The notes under the pieces: generated by a model
Seen by the model: only the letters and a program-made list of their open reading frames with translations
The model's database searches: none
What the model was told of the DNA's origin: nothing
Origin: Bacteroides coprosuis DSM 18011
Lineage (GTDB): Bacteria; Bacteroidota; Bacteroidia; Bacteroidales; Bacteroidaceae
Direction of reading: 5' to 3'
NCBI GenBank assembly: GCA_000212915.1
Contig: CM001167.1
Coordinates: 297,780-361,779 of the forward strand
DNA length: 64,000 nt
Position numbers and translations under genes: made by a program
Shown here: positions 27,244 through 37,476 of the stretch, piece by piece
How the letters are laid out: every line of letters starts with the position of its first letter
How positions within the stretch are numbered: the stretch's first letter is position 1

Positions 27244-29913
27244 TTACAATCCATGTATCGTCTTCATTAATTGGTTTCCTAGTCCGATAGTATAACCTTG
27301 AGATACAAAAACTACTCTATTGAAGGTATCTGCTATAATAAAAATAGGTAATGCCGATTTATTCAACTTCATAGACTCTGCAATATCTCTTTGTACAATT
27401 CCATCAACATCTATACCATATATTATAGTTGAAGGAAGATTAGGGAAATCGTCCTTTTTAAACTTGTCAGCTTTTTGCTGATCTGGAAACAATAAGACCA
27501 TTCCTCTACCCCATTTTTCTAAATCTTCTTTTACCGCAGCAATATCTTTCAATGCATGATTGGTCGGCTCTTGCCCAACGCCAAGTATCCCGACAACAAA
27601 ATATCCTCTACCTGTCGTTTGAAGAATACTCTTCAGCTCCGTTTCCTCTAGTGGTAGATACTTTGATTCAGAGTTAAAGTTTCCTATTACTTGAACTTGT
27701 TCACTATCTTCTCTCATCACTAAATTGACCGTAGTAGTTTTTCCCTCATTCACTGTAAATAAATTCACAGATGAAAGAACTGCACCACTAGCTAAACGAG
27801 TACCTGTCACCAACATATAACTACCAGTATCCAATTTTAAGCCTTTTTCTAGTAAATTGGACCATGTAGCCCCTTCTCCCATATCAGAATCTCCACTATC
27901 AAAATTTAAAAGGTGATATGTTCCATTTTCATATTTAGAAATAGTAAAGTGTGTATAGTATTTAGGGTCACTTAACGTCTTTATTGGTTTGTATTTAGCT
28001 ATAACAGTTCCTTGTGGTGCTTTAGTTTCTTCATCCGCAGAGAAATCTACATCAAATACCTCTCTCGTTATGAGATTTCGATACTGTACTTTATTTGTTA
28101 CTTCATCTTTCCAAGCAGGTATGCCCAAGCTCCTGGCAACAGCTACAAAAAAGATATCTCTTGATAAATTATCTGTTGTCCTAGAAAGCCAAACTCCTTG
28201 AGGAGACATTCTTATTTTTTGAGCATTCAGTTCATTAAAAACAGTAATTTCACGATTGCACCAATTTACTAGCATCAAAGGATTCTTACGCATTTCTACA
28301 GCTTCATCTTCTTCTATTTTTTCCTGAAAGTATCCTTTATAAGCTGTCAGCATCTCATTTTCAACACGAGGATTAAGAATTTCTTTATATGTCTCTAATG
28401 TTAAGTCTTTAGGTAATAAACTATTGTATAAGTGATCTTCTAGTACTTCTAAAGAAATATCTCGTAAATCTTTAGCTGAAAGAACATTTAAAAGTTCTAA
28501 TGCCAAATCACCTTGTTTCTCAACAACTGCTTGAGCTAAGAAAGAAGAAATAATTTCATGATTTCCTCTTGAGCCTATTAGAAATTTTGCAACCTTTTCC
28601 TTATTCAATTGCCACTCATCCGCTTTTTGAGCCGCTTGATCTTTGGTAACAAAAGTACTTACATAAGCTTTACGAATAGCATCTTCTTCAGCCATCCTCT
28701 TATCATTTTGAGCTCTTTGCTCTGGAGTAACCTCGGGTAAATGAGCACTTTCAACTGGAGGAACTATATCTAGTTCTACATTAAAATGATCATCAGCAGA
28801 ATGATTTAAGACTATTTCAACTTCTTGTTCTTCACCAAAAGAGCATTTCGTGAAGCCAAATCGATCTCCTTTTGAAGCCCATACCAGCATATCTCCCTTT
28901 CCTGCTGTCAGTGATGTGTAACCTTCACCATTCGTGAATTTTTGAGCAACCGTATAGAACTCAGCATAATTGTAAACTTTAAACTCTACTTTAGCACCCG
29001 AAACAAATTCTCTACTATCGTCTAATACAAAAACTTTTGCATTGGCTGTAGGGGCATAGTTTTCAATCACATTTATCTCTGTATAGTTTAGAGTTTCCTC
29101 CATAATCTCCTCGGGACCATTGTAGCGACCAAACACTTTTGTATGCATCAACATACCTCTACTTGCAGGAGAATTAAACCAACCTAAATTCAAAACGGGT
29201 TCAGGTTCACAAGCACCTAGGAAATACCATTCCCCATCTGCCCAAGCCTCAACCCATGCATGGTTATCATCGGTATGTGCCCAACGAGGAGTATAAACTT
29301 GTCGAGCAGGAATTCCTACCGAACGTAATGCTGCTACAGCGAAAGTTGACTCCTCTCCACAGCGTCCATAAGCAGTTTTCACAGAGGCCAATGGTGAACT
29401 TGTTCTTGCATCACTGGGTTGGTAAACCACCTTCTCATGACACCAATGATTAACTTCTAAAATAGCATCTTTCATACTAAGGTCTTTAACCCTATCTTTG
29501 AGTTCAGAATAAAAAACATCTCGGGATGTATCTAAGTTTTCATTGTTTACACGAATTGGCAACACGAAATGACGAACTAATTCTTCTGGAACAGATGTAC
29601 CCCAACTCATCTCTTTCTCAGCTTGAAAGGTTAAGCGTACATTTTCTAAAAAATAAGAAGTGGAATAGTCTGTAATATCTGAAGAGGGCATATAAGCATA
29701 CAGAAACATCATGGCTTCTCGTTCCGCTTTAGTCATTTTAAGAAGACGCAAATCATCAAAAAAGTTCCCTTGTTGCATAGAACGTTCTTTCGACTCATAA
29801 TCTTGAGTCAATTGCTGTAGATAAGTCTCATCATTAATAAAGTGTGCCTGACTACATCCCCCTAAAATCAATAAAGTGAATGCAAAGAGACAAAGTTTAA
29901 GTTGTTTAGTCAT
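27244..29913 (-). CDS. Transglutaminase-like lipoprotein with a second, degenerate transglutaminase domain
   Basis: This is an 889-residue lipoprotein (LILGGC, Cys20). Residues 130-250 form a transglutaminase-core domain with the nucleophile in GRCGEES (Cys185), the His in DDNHAW (His218) and an acidic residue in GACEPEP in place of the usual Asp. A beta-sandwich-like region follows. Around residues 570-640 a second transglutaminase-like stretch (SRDIFFVAVARSLGIPAW) mirrors the first (STFAVAALRSVGIPAR) but lacks the cysteine. The last 130 residues resemble a thioredoxin-like fold without active-site cysteines. It is the last gene of the operon with GH20, GH92, GH130 and an MFS transporter. 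Activity may be peptide cleavage or deamidation on glycopeptides; peptide:N-glycanase belongs to the same superfamily, so glycan release is possible but unproven. Confidence 0.82.
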   Translation of the reverse strand: MTKQLKLCLFAFTLLILGGCSQAHFINDETYLQQLTQDYESKERSMQQGNFFDDLRLLKMTKAEREAMMFLYAYMPSSDITDYSTSYFLENVRLTFQAEKEMSWGTSVPEELVRHFVLPIRVNNENLDTSRDVFYSELKDRVKDLSMKDAILEVNHWCHEKVVYQPSDARTSSPLASVKTAYGRCGEESTFAVAALRSVGIPARQVYTPRWAHTDDNHAWVEAWADGEWYFLGACEPEPVLNLGWFNSPASRGMLMHTKVFGRYNGPEEIMEETLNYTEINVIENYAPTANAKVFVLDDSREFVSGAKVEFKVYNYAEFYTVAQKFTNGEGYTSLTAGKGDMLVWASKGDRFGFTKCSFGEEQEVEIVLNHSADDHFNVELDIVPPVESAHLPEVTPEQRAQNDKRMAEEDAIRKAYVSTFVTKDQAAQKADEWQLNKEKVAKFLIGSRGNHEIISSFLAQAVVEKQGDLALELLNVLSAKDLRDISLEVLEDHLYNSLLPKDLTLETYKEILNPRVENEMLTAYKGYFQEKIEEDEAVEMRKNPLMLVNWCNREITVFNELNAQKIRMSPQGVWLSRTTDNLSRDIFFVAVARSLGIPAWKDEVTNKVQYRNLITREVFDVDFSADEETKAPQGTVIAKYKPIKTLSDPKYYTHFTISKYENGTYHLLNFDSGDSDMGEGATWSNLLEKGLKLDTGSYMLVTGTRLASGAVLSSVNLFTVNEGKTTTVNLVMREDSEQVQVIGNFNSESKYLPLEETELKSILQTTGRGYFVVGILGVGQEPTNHALKDIAAVKEDLEKWGRGMVLLFPDQQKADKFKKDDFPNLPSTIIYGIDVDGIVQRDIAESMKLNKSALPIFIIADTFNRVVFVSQGYTIGLGNQLMKTIHGL

Positions 29914-29920
29914 GACTTTA

Positions 29921-31987
29921 CTATTTTATTATAATTTCATCTGTGAAAATCCAACCTCCTAAGTCTTTACTAGATCTAGCTACGAATCTTACAAAACGAC
30001 CACTAGCTTGACCTTCCCAAGCGTATTTTTTTATCAAAATGGACGATCCTTTTTCAACTTCGAAGGTTTTATTCATCAAGGTAGTAAAATTTTCACCATC
30101 TTCAGAAACTTCTATCAATATTTGAGAAGGTAAATAAACCTCAGCACCAGGACTTTGCATGATATCAGCTGAAATTTCATGAATATCTTCGATCTTTTCC
30201 AAATCAATAATCACATCTAGTCGTTCGGGAGAAATAAAGCCCTGCCAACGCTTATCACCATAAGTCCAACCACCTCTAATACCGTCTGTTAGAGTTTCAT
30301 CACCATTTGCTATATAGCTAGAACTATAGGGAGCGTTGTACTGCACTTTTTTTCCTCTAGCAAGATGTTCACATAGTTCTTTTGCTTCTACTCTATTTCC
30401 TACTTCTTGACTCAATTCAAAAGGATGATAGCCCCATTTTTTCATTAGTTCAACCATCTGTAACGATTTTTGATTGAAACTATTCCAATCTTTCCTCGCT
30501 GGCTCAGTCCAAGCTACTTCTGCTAGAGCAAATAGACGAGGATAAATCATCAACTCCACATGATCTGTTGTAGGTACATATTCTGTCCATAAATTTGCTT
30601 GTACACCATCAATCAGATTTTTTTGATCCTCAGTAAAAGAACTAATAATTGGATCGTAGCTATATACCTTTTCTAATGGTAAATATCCTCCAATAGCTTC
30701 TGGTAAAGTATAAGGAGCATCTTGATAGGTATCAAAATAACAAAATTCTCCAGGAGTCATTACAGCATGGTGACCCGTTTCCACCGCATGAATTCCCCCT
30801 TCTATTCCTCTCCAAGACATTACAGTAGCTCCCTCGGCTAATCCTCCTTGTATTATTTCATCCCAACCTAAAAGCTTTCTTCCTTTCGATTTTAAAAAAA
30901 GGTTCATACGCTCCATAAAGTAACTTTGAAGTTCATCAACATCCTTCAAATTGTTTTCTTTTATTCTTTGCTGGCATTTAGGACATGTTTTCCAAGCTCC
31001 TTTTCCTGCTTCATCACCCCCAACATGAATATATTCAGAAGGGAACAGCTCAATAACTTCAGATAAAACATTTTCAAGGAAAGTAAATACCGAATCATTA
31101 CCTGCACAAAAATCAGAGTTTTTATAAGGTACACCAGCACATGATAATTCTGGGTATGCAGCGAGTACCTCTTCAGAGTGCCCTGGCATTTCGATTTCTG
31201 GAATAATTGTAATATGCTTTTTGGAAGCGTATGCAACCATTTCTTTAATATCTTCTTGCGTATAATAACCTCCAAAACCTTGAGAAGAACCCTTTTCTAC
31301 ATATTTTCGATCCCCATTCCACCATTTTTTCCAGCTAGCATCTGTTCTCCATGCAGCAAATTCTGTTAAGCGAGGATATTTTTTAATCTCAATACGCCAA
31401 CCAGCAGCATCAGTAAGATGCAAGTGTAGCCTATTCAATTTAAAAAATGACAGCGCATCAATTTGTTTTTTCACAAATTCTTTAGGGAAAAAGTGCCTAG
31501 AAACATCAAGCATAAACCCACGATACCCAAACCTAGGTTCATCATGTATTCTCACACAAGGCAAGGTCTTACTAAAATAATTAGATCGATCTGTCGCAAT
31601 TTGAATTAAACTTTGCAATCCGTAAAAAAGCCCTGCTTCAGAAGTAGCTTTAATCACAATCTGATTTTTATTAATCTCTAACTCATAGGCCTCTTCTTGT
31701 ATTAAAGATGAATCTAGCTGATTGACTAAGACTAAAGCTATTTGACTTTTTCTTAATGAAGTTTGATTCCAATCTTTTATATCTAAGCTCTTAGTTAATA
31801 ACTCTTGATAATGTTTCTGAGCCTGCTTATCAGTATTTGAATACCATTTAAGCTTATTGCCCAACTTGAACTCTCCTTGAATGTCTTCTATTGATAAAGG
31901 AGTAGGGATTACTGACACCTTTTGCGCATCAACAACCCCTACACCAACAATAATAAGACTTAGTAAAAAAAATACTCTTCTTATCAT
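29921..31987 (-). CDS. GH20 beta-N-acetylhexosaminidase, exported
   Basis: This 688-residue enzyme has a cleavable-type signal (MIRRVFFLLSLIIVGVGVVDAQ). A GH20b domain precedes the catalytic barrel, with FGYRGFMLDVSRHFF, HLHLTDAAGWRIEIKKYPRLTE and the catalytic Asp-Glu in HVGGDEAGKGAW. The C-terminal 130 residues look like a discoidin/F5-8 type C sugar-binding domain. It is 26 bp after the GH92 gene and 7 bp before the transglutaminase-like gene, so it is part of that operon. It is expected to remove terminal GlcNAc from glycoprotein glycans. It is distinct from the lipoprotein GH20 at 17057-19381. Confidence 0.92.
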   Translation of the reverse strand: MIRRVFFLLSLIIVGVGVVDAQKVSVIPTPLSIEDIQGEFKLGNKLKWYSNTDKQAQKHYQELLTKSLDIKDWNQTSLRKSQIALVLVNQLDSSLIQEEAYELEINKNQIVIKATSEAGLFYGLQSLIQIATDRSNYFSKTLPCVRIHDEPRFGYRGFMLDVSRHFFPKEFVKKQIDALSFFKLNRLHLHLTDAAGWRIEIKKYPRLTEFAAWRTDASWKKWWNGDRKYVEKGSSQGFGGYYTQEDIKEMVAYASKKHITIIPEIEMPGHSEEVLAAYPELSCAGVPYKNSDFCAGNDSVFTFLENVLSEVIELFPSEYIHVGGDEAGKGAWKTCPKCQQRIKENNLKDVDELQSYFMERMNLFLKSKGRKLLGWDEIIQGGLAEGATVMSWRGIEGGIHAVETGHHAVMTPGEFCYFDTYQDAPYTLPEAIGGYLPLEKVYSYDPIISSFTEDQKNLIDGVQANLWTEYVPTTDHVELMIYPRLFALAEVAWTEPARKDWNSFNQKSLQMVELMKKWGYHPFELSQEVGNRVEAKELCEHLARGKKVQYNAPYSSSYIANGDETLTDGIRGGWTYGDKRWQGFISPERLDVIIDLEKIEDIHEISADIMQSPGAEVYLPSQILIEVSEDGENFTTLMNKTFEVEKGSSILIKKYAWEGQASGRFVRFVARSSKDLGGWIFTDEIIIK

Positions 31988-32013
31988 TTTATAAGTATTA
32001 TGTGTTTATATTC

Positions 32014-34266
32014 TTATTTGGTTGATTTCAGATCAAAGATCAGATGCCCACCATGAACTAATTCATCATGAGTGATACGATATTTCTTTATCTGTTTGCC
32101 TCCTAAAGTCACTTTGTCTATATAAATATCTTCAGGTGAATTTCTATTAACTTCAATTATCAATTCATTTTCTTTATACCACTTAGGGCTTAACTCAATA
32201 GTAACCTTATCGAATACAGGCGAAACAAGTGTATATTCCGGCAAACCAGGACAATCAGGATAGAATCCTATCATATTAAAAATAGCCCATGTAGAAAGCG
32301 TTCCAGTATCGTCATTACCCGGTATTCCATCAGGTTTCGTAGTATAATATTTTTTTAATAGACGATGAACTTCATTAGATGTTCTCCATTCTTCTCCTTT
32401 AAAATAAGAGAACAAGTATGGATATGCAATGTCTGGCTCATTAGCTGGATCGTAATACCCTTTATCAAAAACCATTTGTAACTTATTGATAAACTTGGTT
32501 TTTCCATCCATCAGCTTAGCTAGTCCATACACATCATGTGGTACATAGAATGTATAATTCCATGAATTGCCCTCATGAAAACCTGGGTTTGGTTCAAAAT
32601 CAGCACCTTGCAGTGGATTAAAAGGAGTATAGAATGTTCCATCAGGTAGCTTAGGACGGAATGTTCCAAACTCTTTACTATAATAATGTTTATAGTTTAA
32701 TGAACGACTATAGAACATCTTAGCATCTTCTTTCTTTCCTAGAGCCTGAGCAAATTTGGACAAAGAATAATCAGCGATATAGTACTCTAAGGCATGAGAA
32801 ACAGAATTATCATATTTTTCACGCAATGGAACATAACCCAAACTCAAATAATCATCATTGTCGGGGCGCATTAAATTTTCATTCCCAGGAAGAGTAGCCG
32901 ATTTATACATTGCTTCGTAAGCTAAATCCACATCAAAATCGCGCAATCCTTTCATCCATGAATCAACTATTACTGGGATACTTGGGTCTCCTTCCATGGT
33001 TAAAGTTTCTCTACCATATAGTTCCCACTTAGGTAACCAACCATGCTCTCTATACATATCAAGCATCGTCTGTACCATTTCCATCTGACGTTCAGGATAA
33101 ACTAAAGTCAATAATTGATGTACATTTCGATACGTATCCCACAATGAAAACACAGTATAACGATTACCCTTTGTTGTTAATATTTTATCACTTTCCATTG
33201 CAGGATATTCCCCATTTACGTCTTGAAGAATATTAGGATGAATAAGTAAATGATAAAGTGATGTATAGAATATTTTTCTTTGATCTTCTGTACCACCTTC
33301 TACCGTGATACGAGCTAAATTCTTTTCCCATAAGTTGCGAGCATCTTGATAGATCTTATCGAAATGGTTATCTTTTTGTTCTGTCTCTAGGTTCAAACGA
33401 GCATTTTCAATACTAACAAAGGATACTCCCATTTGCACCTCAACTTGCTCGTTTTCTTCGGTATCAAAAGAAAAATAAACTCCTATATCATCTCCTGCAA
33501 TCTCTTTACCATATTTTGTATAAAGCTTGTTTTTACCTTGATCAGCATCCCATTCAGCCTCCGCTGTCATTGGACGTTGTTTTTTCCAGTACCCAGTTTC
33601 TGCTGGAACTTTACTAATGCGCATAACAAAGTAAATAGGAAAAACTGCTTGGGAGTTATAACAAAAAGTCCCAAGCAGTTTCATTCCTTCATATTCTTGA
33701 TTATTTACACGTCTAACCATAGCTCCCGACTCATTCGTCAAGCCTTCTCCTAAATTAAGTAAAACGTTACCTTGCCCCTTAGGGAAAGTGAAACGAGCTA
33801 AACCAGTTCGTGGGGTAGCAGTTACTTCAGTTTTTATATTATATTTAGTTAAGAAGTTACTATAATAACCAGGAGTAGCAACCTCATCTTTGTATTTACT
33901 TCCATATTGAGTATAATCTACATTTAGTTCTCCAGTCGTTGGCATTAAAAGTAGTGATCCTAACTCAGGACAACCCACACCACTTAAATTAACATGAGAG
34001 TAACCAGTGAAAAAATTGTTTGTATACTCATAAGGTGTTGACCACCATCGAGCATCTTTGTCATATGTATTTTCGCTGGATCCCATTACATTAAATGGAA
34101 CAACCGACATTAATCCATTAGGCGTAATAGCACCAGGATTGGTAGTACCAAAGTTTGTAGTACCTATAAAAGGATCTACATAATCAACTAATGCTTTCTG
34201 TGAATTTTGAGCACTCATAGAAAGACAAAAAGAAAATAAAAAGATAGAGGTTAACAGTTTTTTCAT
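32014..34266 (-). CDS. GH92 alpha-mannosidase, exported
   Basis: This 750-residue Ca2+-dependent exo-alpha-mannosidase of family GH92 has a signal peptide (MKKLLTSIFLFSFCLSMSAQ). Family landmarks are VDYVDPFIGTTNFGTTNPGA at the N-terminus, HLLIHPNILQDVNGEY and SLWDTYRNVHQLLTLVYPE in the middle, and the C-terminal GNDDTGTLSTWAIFNMIGFYPDCPG. GH92 enzymes act on alpha-1,2, 1,3, 1,4 or 1,6 mannose in N-glycans and yeast mannan; linkage cannot be read here. The operon partner GH130 suggests N-glycan degradation. Confidence 0.94.
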   Translation of the reverse strand: MKKLLTSIFLFSFCLSMSAQNSQKALVDYVDPFIGTTNFGTTNPGAITPNGLMSVVPFNVMGSSENTYDKDARWWSTPYEYTNNFFTGYSHVNLSGVGCPELGSLLLMPTTGELNVDYTQYGSKYKDEVATPGYYSNFLTKYNIKTEVTATPRTGLARFTFPKGQGNVLLNLGEGLTNESGAMVRRVNNQEYEGMKLLGTFCYNSQAVFPIYFVMRISKVPAETGYWKKQRPMTAEAEWDADQGKNKLYTKYGKEIAGDDIGVYFSFDTEENEQVEVQMGVSFVSIENARLNLETEQKDNHFDKIYQDARNLWEKNLARITVEGGTEDQRKIFYTSLYHLLIHPNILQDVNGEYPAMESDKILTTKGNRYTVFSLWDTYRNVHQLLTLVYPERQMEMVQTMLDMYREHGWLPKWELYGRETLTMEGDPSIPVIVDSWMKGLRDFDVDLAYEAMYKSATLPGNENLMRPDNDDYLSLGYVPLREKYDNSVSHALEYYIADYSLSKFAQALGKKEDAKMFYSRSLNYKHYYSKEFGTFRPKLPDGTFYTPFNPLQGADFEPNPGFHEGNSWNYTFYVPHDVYGLAKLMDGKTKFINKLQMVFDKGYYDPANEPDIAYPYLFSYFKGEEWRTSNEVHRLLKKYYTTKPDGIPGNDDTGTLSTWAIFNMIGFYPDCPGLPEYTLVSPVFDKVTIELSPKWYKENELIIEVNRNSPEDIYIDKVTLGGKQIKKYRITHDELVHGGHLIFDLKSTK

Positions 34267-34299
34267 GTAAACAGTCTTTTAAAGTTTTAGATAATCAAA

Positions 34300-35292
34300 T
34301 TATATGATGCTTGTTCGTTTTGTAAACTCAACAATTTCATCAATATAACCAAAGGCAACTCCAGTTACAGTATCAGCAGCACCATAATAAACAGCAACTT
34401 TTTTACCATCTTGTAAAGCAGCACATGGGAAAACCACATTAGGAACATCACCTTGAAGCTCATAGGGAGCAGCTGGTCCTAGTAAGTATTCACGAGTACG
34501 ATATAACACTTTAGATGGATCATCTTTATCTAAAATTGCTGACCCCATAGCATAACGAAAACCATTACAAGTAGTAATCACTCCATGATAGAACATTAAC
34601 CAGCCTTCTTCCACTAAGAAAGGAACTGAACCAGCACCAATTTTAGTACATTGCCAAGCACTTTCTGGGAATGGAGTAACTTTCATAACACTACGATGTT
34701 CTCCCCAATATTTCATATCAGGACTATAGCTAATATAAATATCACCAAAAGGTGTGTGACCATTATCACTTGGGCGACTTAACATAGCATATTTCCCGTC
34801 AATCTTTTGAGGAAATAATACTCCATTACGATTAAATGGTAGAAAAGCATTCTCACATTGAAAAAACTCTTTGAAGTCGAAAGTATATCCAATTCCAATA
34901 GTTGGTCCATGATAACCATTACACCAAGTTATCCAATAACGATCTTCTATCCATGTAACTCGAGGATCATATTTATATTCAGATTCAATCATTTCGGTAT
35001 TACCCGCTTTGAACTGAATAGGTTCGTGGTTTATATCCCAATTAATACCATCCTTGCTAAAACCTGCGAAGATATTCATCTGAACAGCTTTATTGTCACA
35101 GCGGAATACACCGGCAAAACCATCCTCAAAAGGAACAACTGCACTATTAAAGATACTATTTGATGAAGGAATTTGATAACGTCCAATAACAGGGTTCTTT
35201 GAATAACGCCACATTACATCTTTACATCCTTCGGGTCTATCTTCCCAAGGCATTTCTGGCATTACAGGACCTACATTTTTAAGTTTGCTCAT
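34300..35292 (-). CDS. GH130 beta-1,4-mannoside phosphorylase, cytosolic
   Basis: This 330-residue protein of family GH130 has no signal peptide. The five-bladed propeller pattern includes [48 protein letters not shown] and [22 protein letters not shown]130 phosphorylases split beta-mannosides with phosphate to give alpha-mannose 1-phosphate. The neighbouring GH92, GH20 and MFS genes point to a beta-1,4-mannosyl-N-acetylglucosamine phosphorylase acting on imported Man-GlcNAc from N-glycan cores, as known for Bacteroides thetaiotaomicron. Activity on mannosyl-glucose remains the main alternative. Confidence 0.88.
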   Translation of the reverse strand: MSKLKNVGPVMPEMPWEDRPEGCKDVMWRYSKNPVIGRYQIPSSNSIFNSAVVPFEDGFAGVFRCDNKAVQMNIFAGFSKDGINWDINHEPIQFKAGNTEMIESEYKYDPRVTWIEDRYWITWCNGYHGPTIGIGYTFDFKEFFQCENAFLPFNRNGVLFPQKIDGKYAMLSRPSDNGHTPFGDIYISYSPDMKYWGEHRSVMKVTPFPESAWQCTKIGAGSVPFLVEEGWLMFYHGVITTCNGFRYAMGSAILDKDDPSKVLYRTREYLLGPAAPYELQGDVPNVVFPCAALQDGKKVAVYYGAADTVTGVAFGYIDEIVEFTKRTSII

Positions 35293-35314
35293 AATATTAA
35301 TAAATAGAAGTTTA

Positions 35315-36601
35315 TTATTCTTTCACTGGATCTCCATTGTCATAAGTAAAAGGGACTAATGCCGTTACTATGAATGCTGGAATAGCAGCTACTAGAACTA
35401 TGATAAAAAAGTTTTTATATCCAACACTTTCAGCAATTAACCCACTTATTGCACCAGGTACTAACACACCTAAGTTCATAATTCCAGAAGCAAAGGCATA
35501 GTGAGCCATTTTATGCTTTCCTGGAGCTACTTGCTGCATCATAAATAGGGTTAAACCTACAAATCCGAAACCATAACCAAACCATTCAAAAGTGACACCT
35601 AAACCGATTGCAGGAAGTGAGCTTGGCTGGTATATTGCAAATAATAAATAGATAACAAAGGGTATATTGAAAATACAACATAGTGAGAATAAGGTTTTTT
35701 TCAAACTAAATCTACTAATATAATATCCTCCTAGTATAGAGCCTATTACAAAAGCCAAAGCTCCACAGATTCCATTTATAATACCTATTTGCTCAGTTCT
35801 TAATCCTAACCCTCCATTCACAACATCATCTGCCAAGAACAAAGGTAAAACCTTCATTGCTAAACCCTCTGCAGATCTATATAGAACTATGAAGATAATA
35901 TACCAAATAATATGTTTTTTCTTAAAGAAAGAGATAATTATCTCAATTAATTCATGATATGTTTCTTTGACTGATCTCACTTGGTCCTGAGATTGTCCTC
36001 CTGTTGGCAAAACTTTTATATGATATAAAGCTGCACAAACCATTATAGCAGAAAAAATTCCCATAATAATAGTCCAAGCTTCAAGTGCTCCTAAACTATT
36101 TTTAAGTACACCGGCGACATAAACTAATCCACCAAAAGATAGAAGTTTAGCCATATTATAAAAGGCACCCTGCCAACCAATGTATTGAGCCTGAACTTTT
36201 GGTGATAAAACTGATAAATAGATTCCATCTAGAGCTATATCATGAGTAGCTCCACTTATAGCAATAACCCCCATAAGGGCAATAGCTATTTGAAAAAATT
36301 CAGGAAGATGTAAACTAAATGCAACTAAAGCAAAAGTGATACCTGTTACCAACTGTGTCAATACAACAAAGAATTTCTTTGTCTTAAATAATTCAAGAAA
36401 AGGGCTCCATAAAGGTTTTAATGTCCATGGGAGTGTAATAATTGATAACCAGAAAGTTATACTAGCTTTGGATACCCCTAAGTCTTGGAACATCAAAACA
36501 GAGACCATACTTAAAACAATAAAAGGAAGTCCCATAGCAAAATATGCCGTTGGAATCCATTTAAGGGGATTTTGTGATTGTGAAGTTTGTTTGTTTTCCA
36601 T
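35315..36601 (-). CDS. MFS transporter, probable sugar importer
   Basis: This 428-residue protein has about twelve membrane segments and belongs to the AmpG-like branch of the major facilitator superfamily ([68 protein letters not shown]). It is the first gene of the operon, 22 bp upstream of the GH130 phosphorylase. This placement supports uptake of the disaccharide that GH130 then phosphorolyses, most likely mannosyl-GlcNAc. Muropeptide import, the role of AmpG itself, is less likely in this context. Confidence 0.88.
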   Translation of the reverse strand: MENKQTSQSQNPLKWIPTAYFAMGLPFIVLSMVSVLMFQDLGVSKASITFWLSIITLPWTLKPLWSPFLELFKTKKFFVVLTQLVTGITFALVAFSLHLPEFFQIAIALMGVIAISGATHDIALDGIYLSVLSPKVQAQYIGWQGAFYNMAKLLSFGGLVYVAGVLKNSLGALEAWTIIMGIFSAIMVCAALYHIKVLPTGGQSQDQVRSVKETYHELIEIIISFFKKKHIIWYIIFIVLYRSAEGLAMKVLPLFLADDVVNGGLGLRTEQIGIINGICGALAFVIGSILGGYYISRFSLKKTLFSLCCIFNIPFVIYLLFAIYQPSSLPAIGLGVTFEWFGYGFGFVGLTLFMMQQVAPGKHKMAHYAFASGIMNLGVLVPGAISGLIAESVGYKNFFIIVLVAAIPAFIVTALVPFTYDNGDPVKE

Positions 36602-37080
36602 AATATTTTTGCGTATTCTGCAAAATTACAGATTTACACGCTATTTTGTACGATTTTACTATTTATTAAGATAATTATCACCTCTTTTATCTCTATTTTT
36701 CATAAAAAAGGACCAAAACGGAACACCTAATAATATCAGATGAAGTTTTTTCATTGCATTTTAAAGTCATAGATAGACCTTTTAATAATAATACCACTAC
36801 AAGGTATCTCTTACTAATAGTATGACCTTTTTTTAAGGATATTTATTAAGCTATTTTAATGAAACAAAATAGAGGAAAACACTCCCCCACTTCAAAAACA
36901 CTTTTAGAAGCTCCCCCTTTCTTATTCTTTTTAACATCAATACGATACCAAAAAAACAAATGTGAGAATTCAATAATAAGACAAGCAATCAAGATAAACT
37001 ACTCAATATCTTGATAATTTAAAGGTCTAGATCCTTAAATCTAACTTTAATAGTTATTTTTGTCCTTATAAATAATTGAT
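36602..37080. other. Long intergenic region between divergent genes
   Basis: This 479-bp region lies between the MFS operon and a rightward membrane-protein gene. A -7 box for the MFS operon (CAAAATTA, 36621-36628) and one for the rightward gene (TATTTTTG, 37055-37062) lie at its ends. An 8-bp inverted repeat (TCAAGATA / TATCTTGA, 36989-37014) lies near the right end. No gene I would defend is present; regulatory sites for the glycan operon are likely here. Confidence 0.5.
36621..36628 (-). promoter_or_regulatory. Putative -7 box for the MFS-GH130-GH92-GH20-transglutaminase operon
   Basis: CAAAATTA (TAATTTTG on the minus strand) matches TAnnTTTG 20 bp upstream of the MFS start. No TTG lies at the 19-nt spacing, which would fit an activator-dependent promoter. 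Confidence 0.5.
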
Positions 37081-37476
37081 ATGAGTAAGCACTTAAATAC
37101 AAACAAACAATTTATGATAGGCAATGGTATGCTAGCCTTTGCCGTTATATTTATTGTCGTAATCTTCATCTATATGAGTTTACGCCTAAACAGTAAAAAT
37201 GAAGAAACTTTTGAAGGGATATACGAGATAACACTTTCCGAGGGCTTTTTAAATGAGATGACAGAAATTCATCTAAATGACAGCATACTATTTCATGATG
37301 TAGTAATCAAGGAACCTATGAAGCTTGAAATACACCAGTTTGCATCCCAAAATGCACTTCTATTTGTAGATCAAGAAACGAATGGGATTTCTATTTTCAA
37401 CCTATCTGATAAAGGTGGTAATTACAAATTCAAAAAAGATATCCATAGTAATAAGGTCACTCTTTTGAATAATTAA
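37081..37476 (+). CDS. Hypothetical single-pass membrane protein
   Basis: This 131-residue protein of unrecognised family has one N-terminal membrane segment (GNGMLAFAVIFIVVIFIYMSL, about residues 14-34), so the remaining 95 residues probably face the periplasm. That region is rich in short beta-type stretches. A -7 box (TATTTTTG) lies 18 bp upstream of the ATG. Its 3' end overlaps the convergent metallopeptidase gene by 20 bp. I cannot assign a function. Confidence 0.65.
   Translation: MSKHLNTNKQFMIGNGMLAFAVIFIVVIFIYMSLRLNSKNEETFEGIYEITLSEGFLNEMTEIHLNDSILFHDVVIKEPMKLEIHQFASQNALLFVDQETNGISIFNLSDKGGNYKFKKDIHSNKVTLLNN

Noticed and set aside
36861-37015. Possible small ORF of about 50 codons in the 36.6-37.1 kb gap
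   Set aside because: It has no promoter box or terminator of its own and its translation looks random, with no recognisable features.
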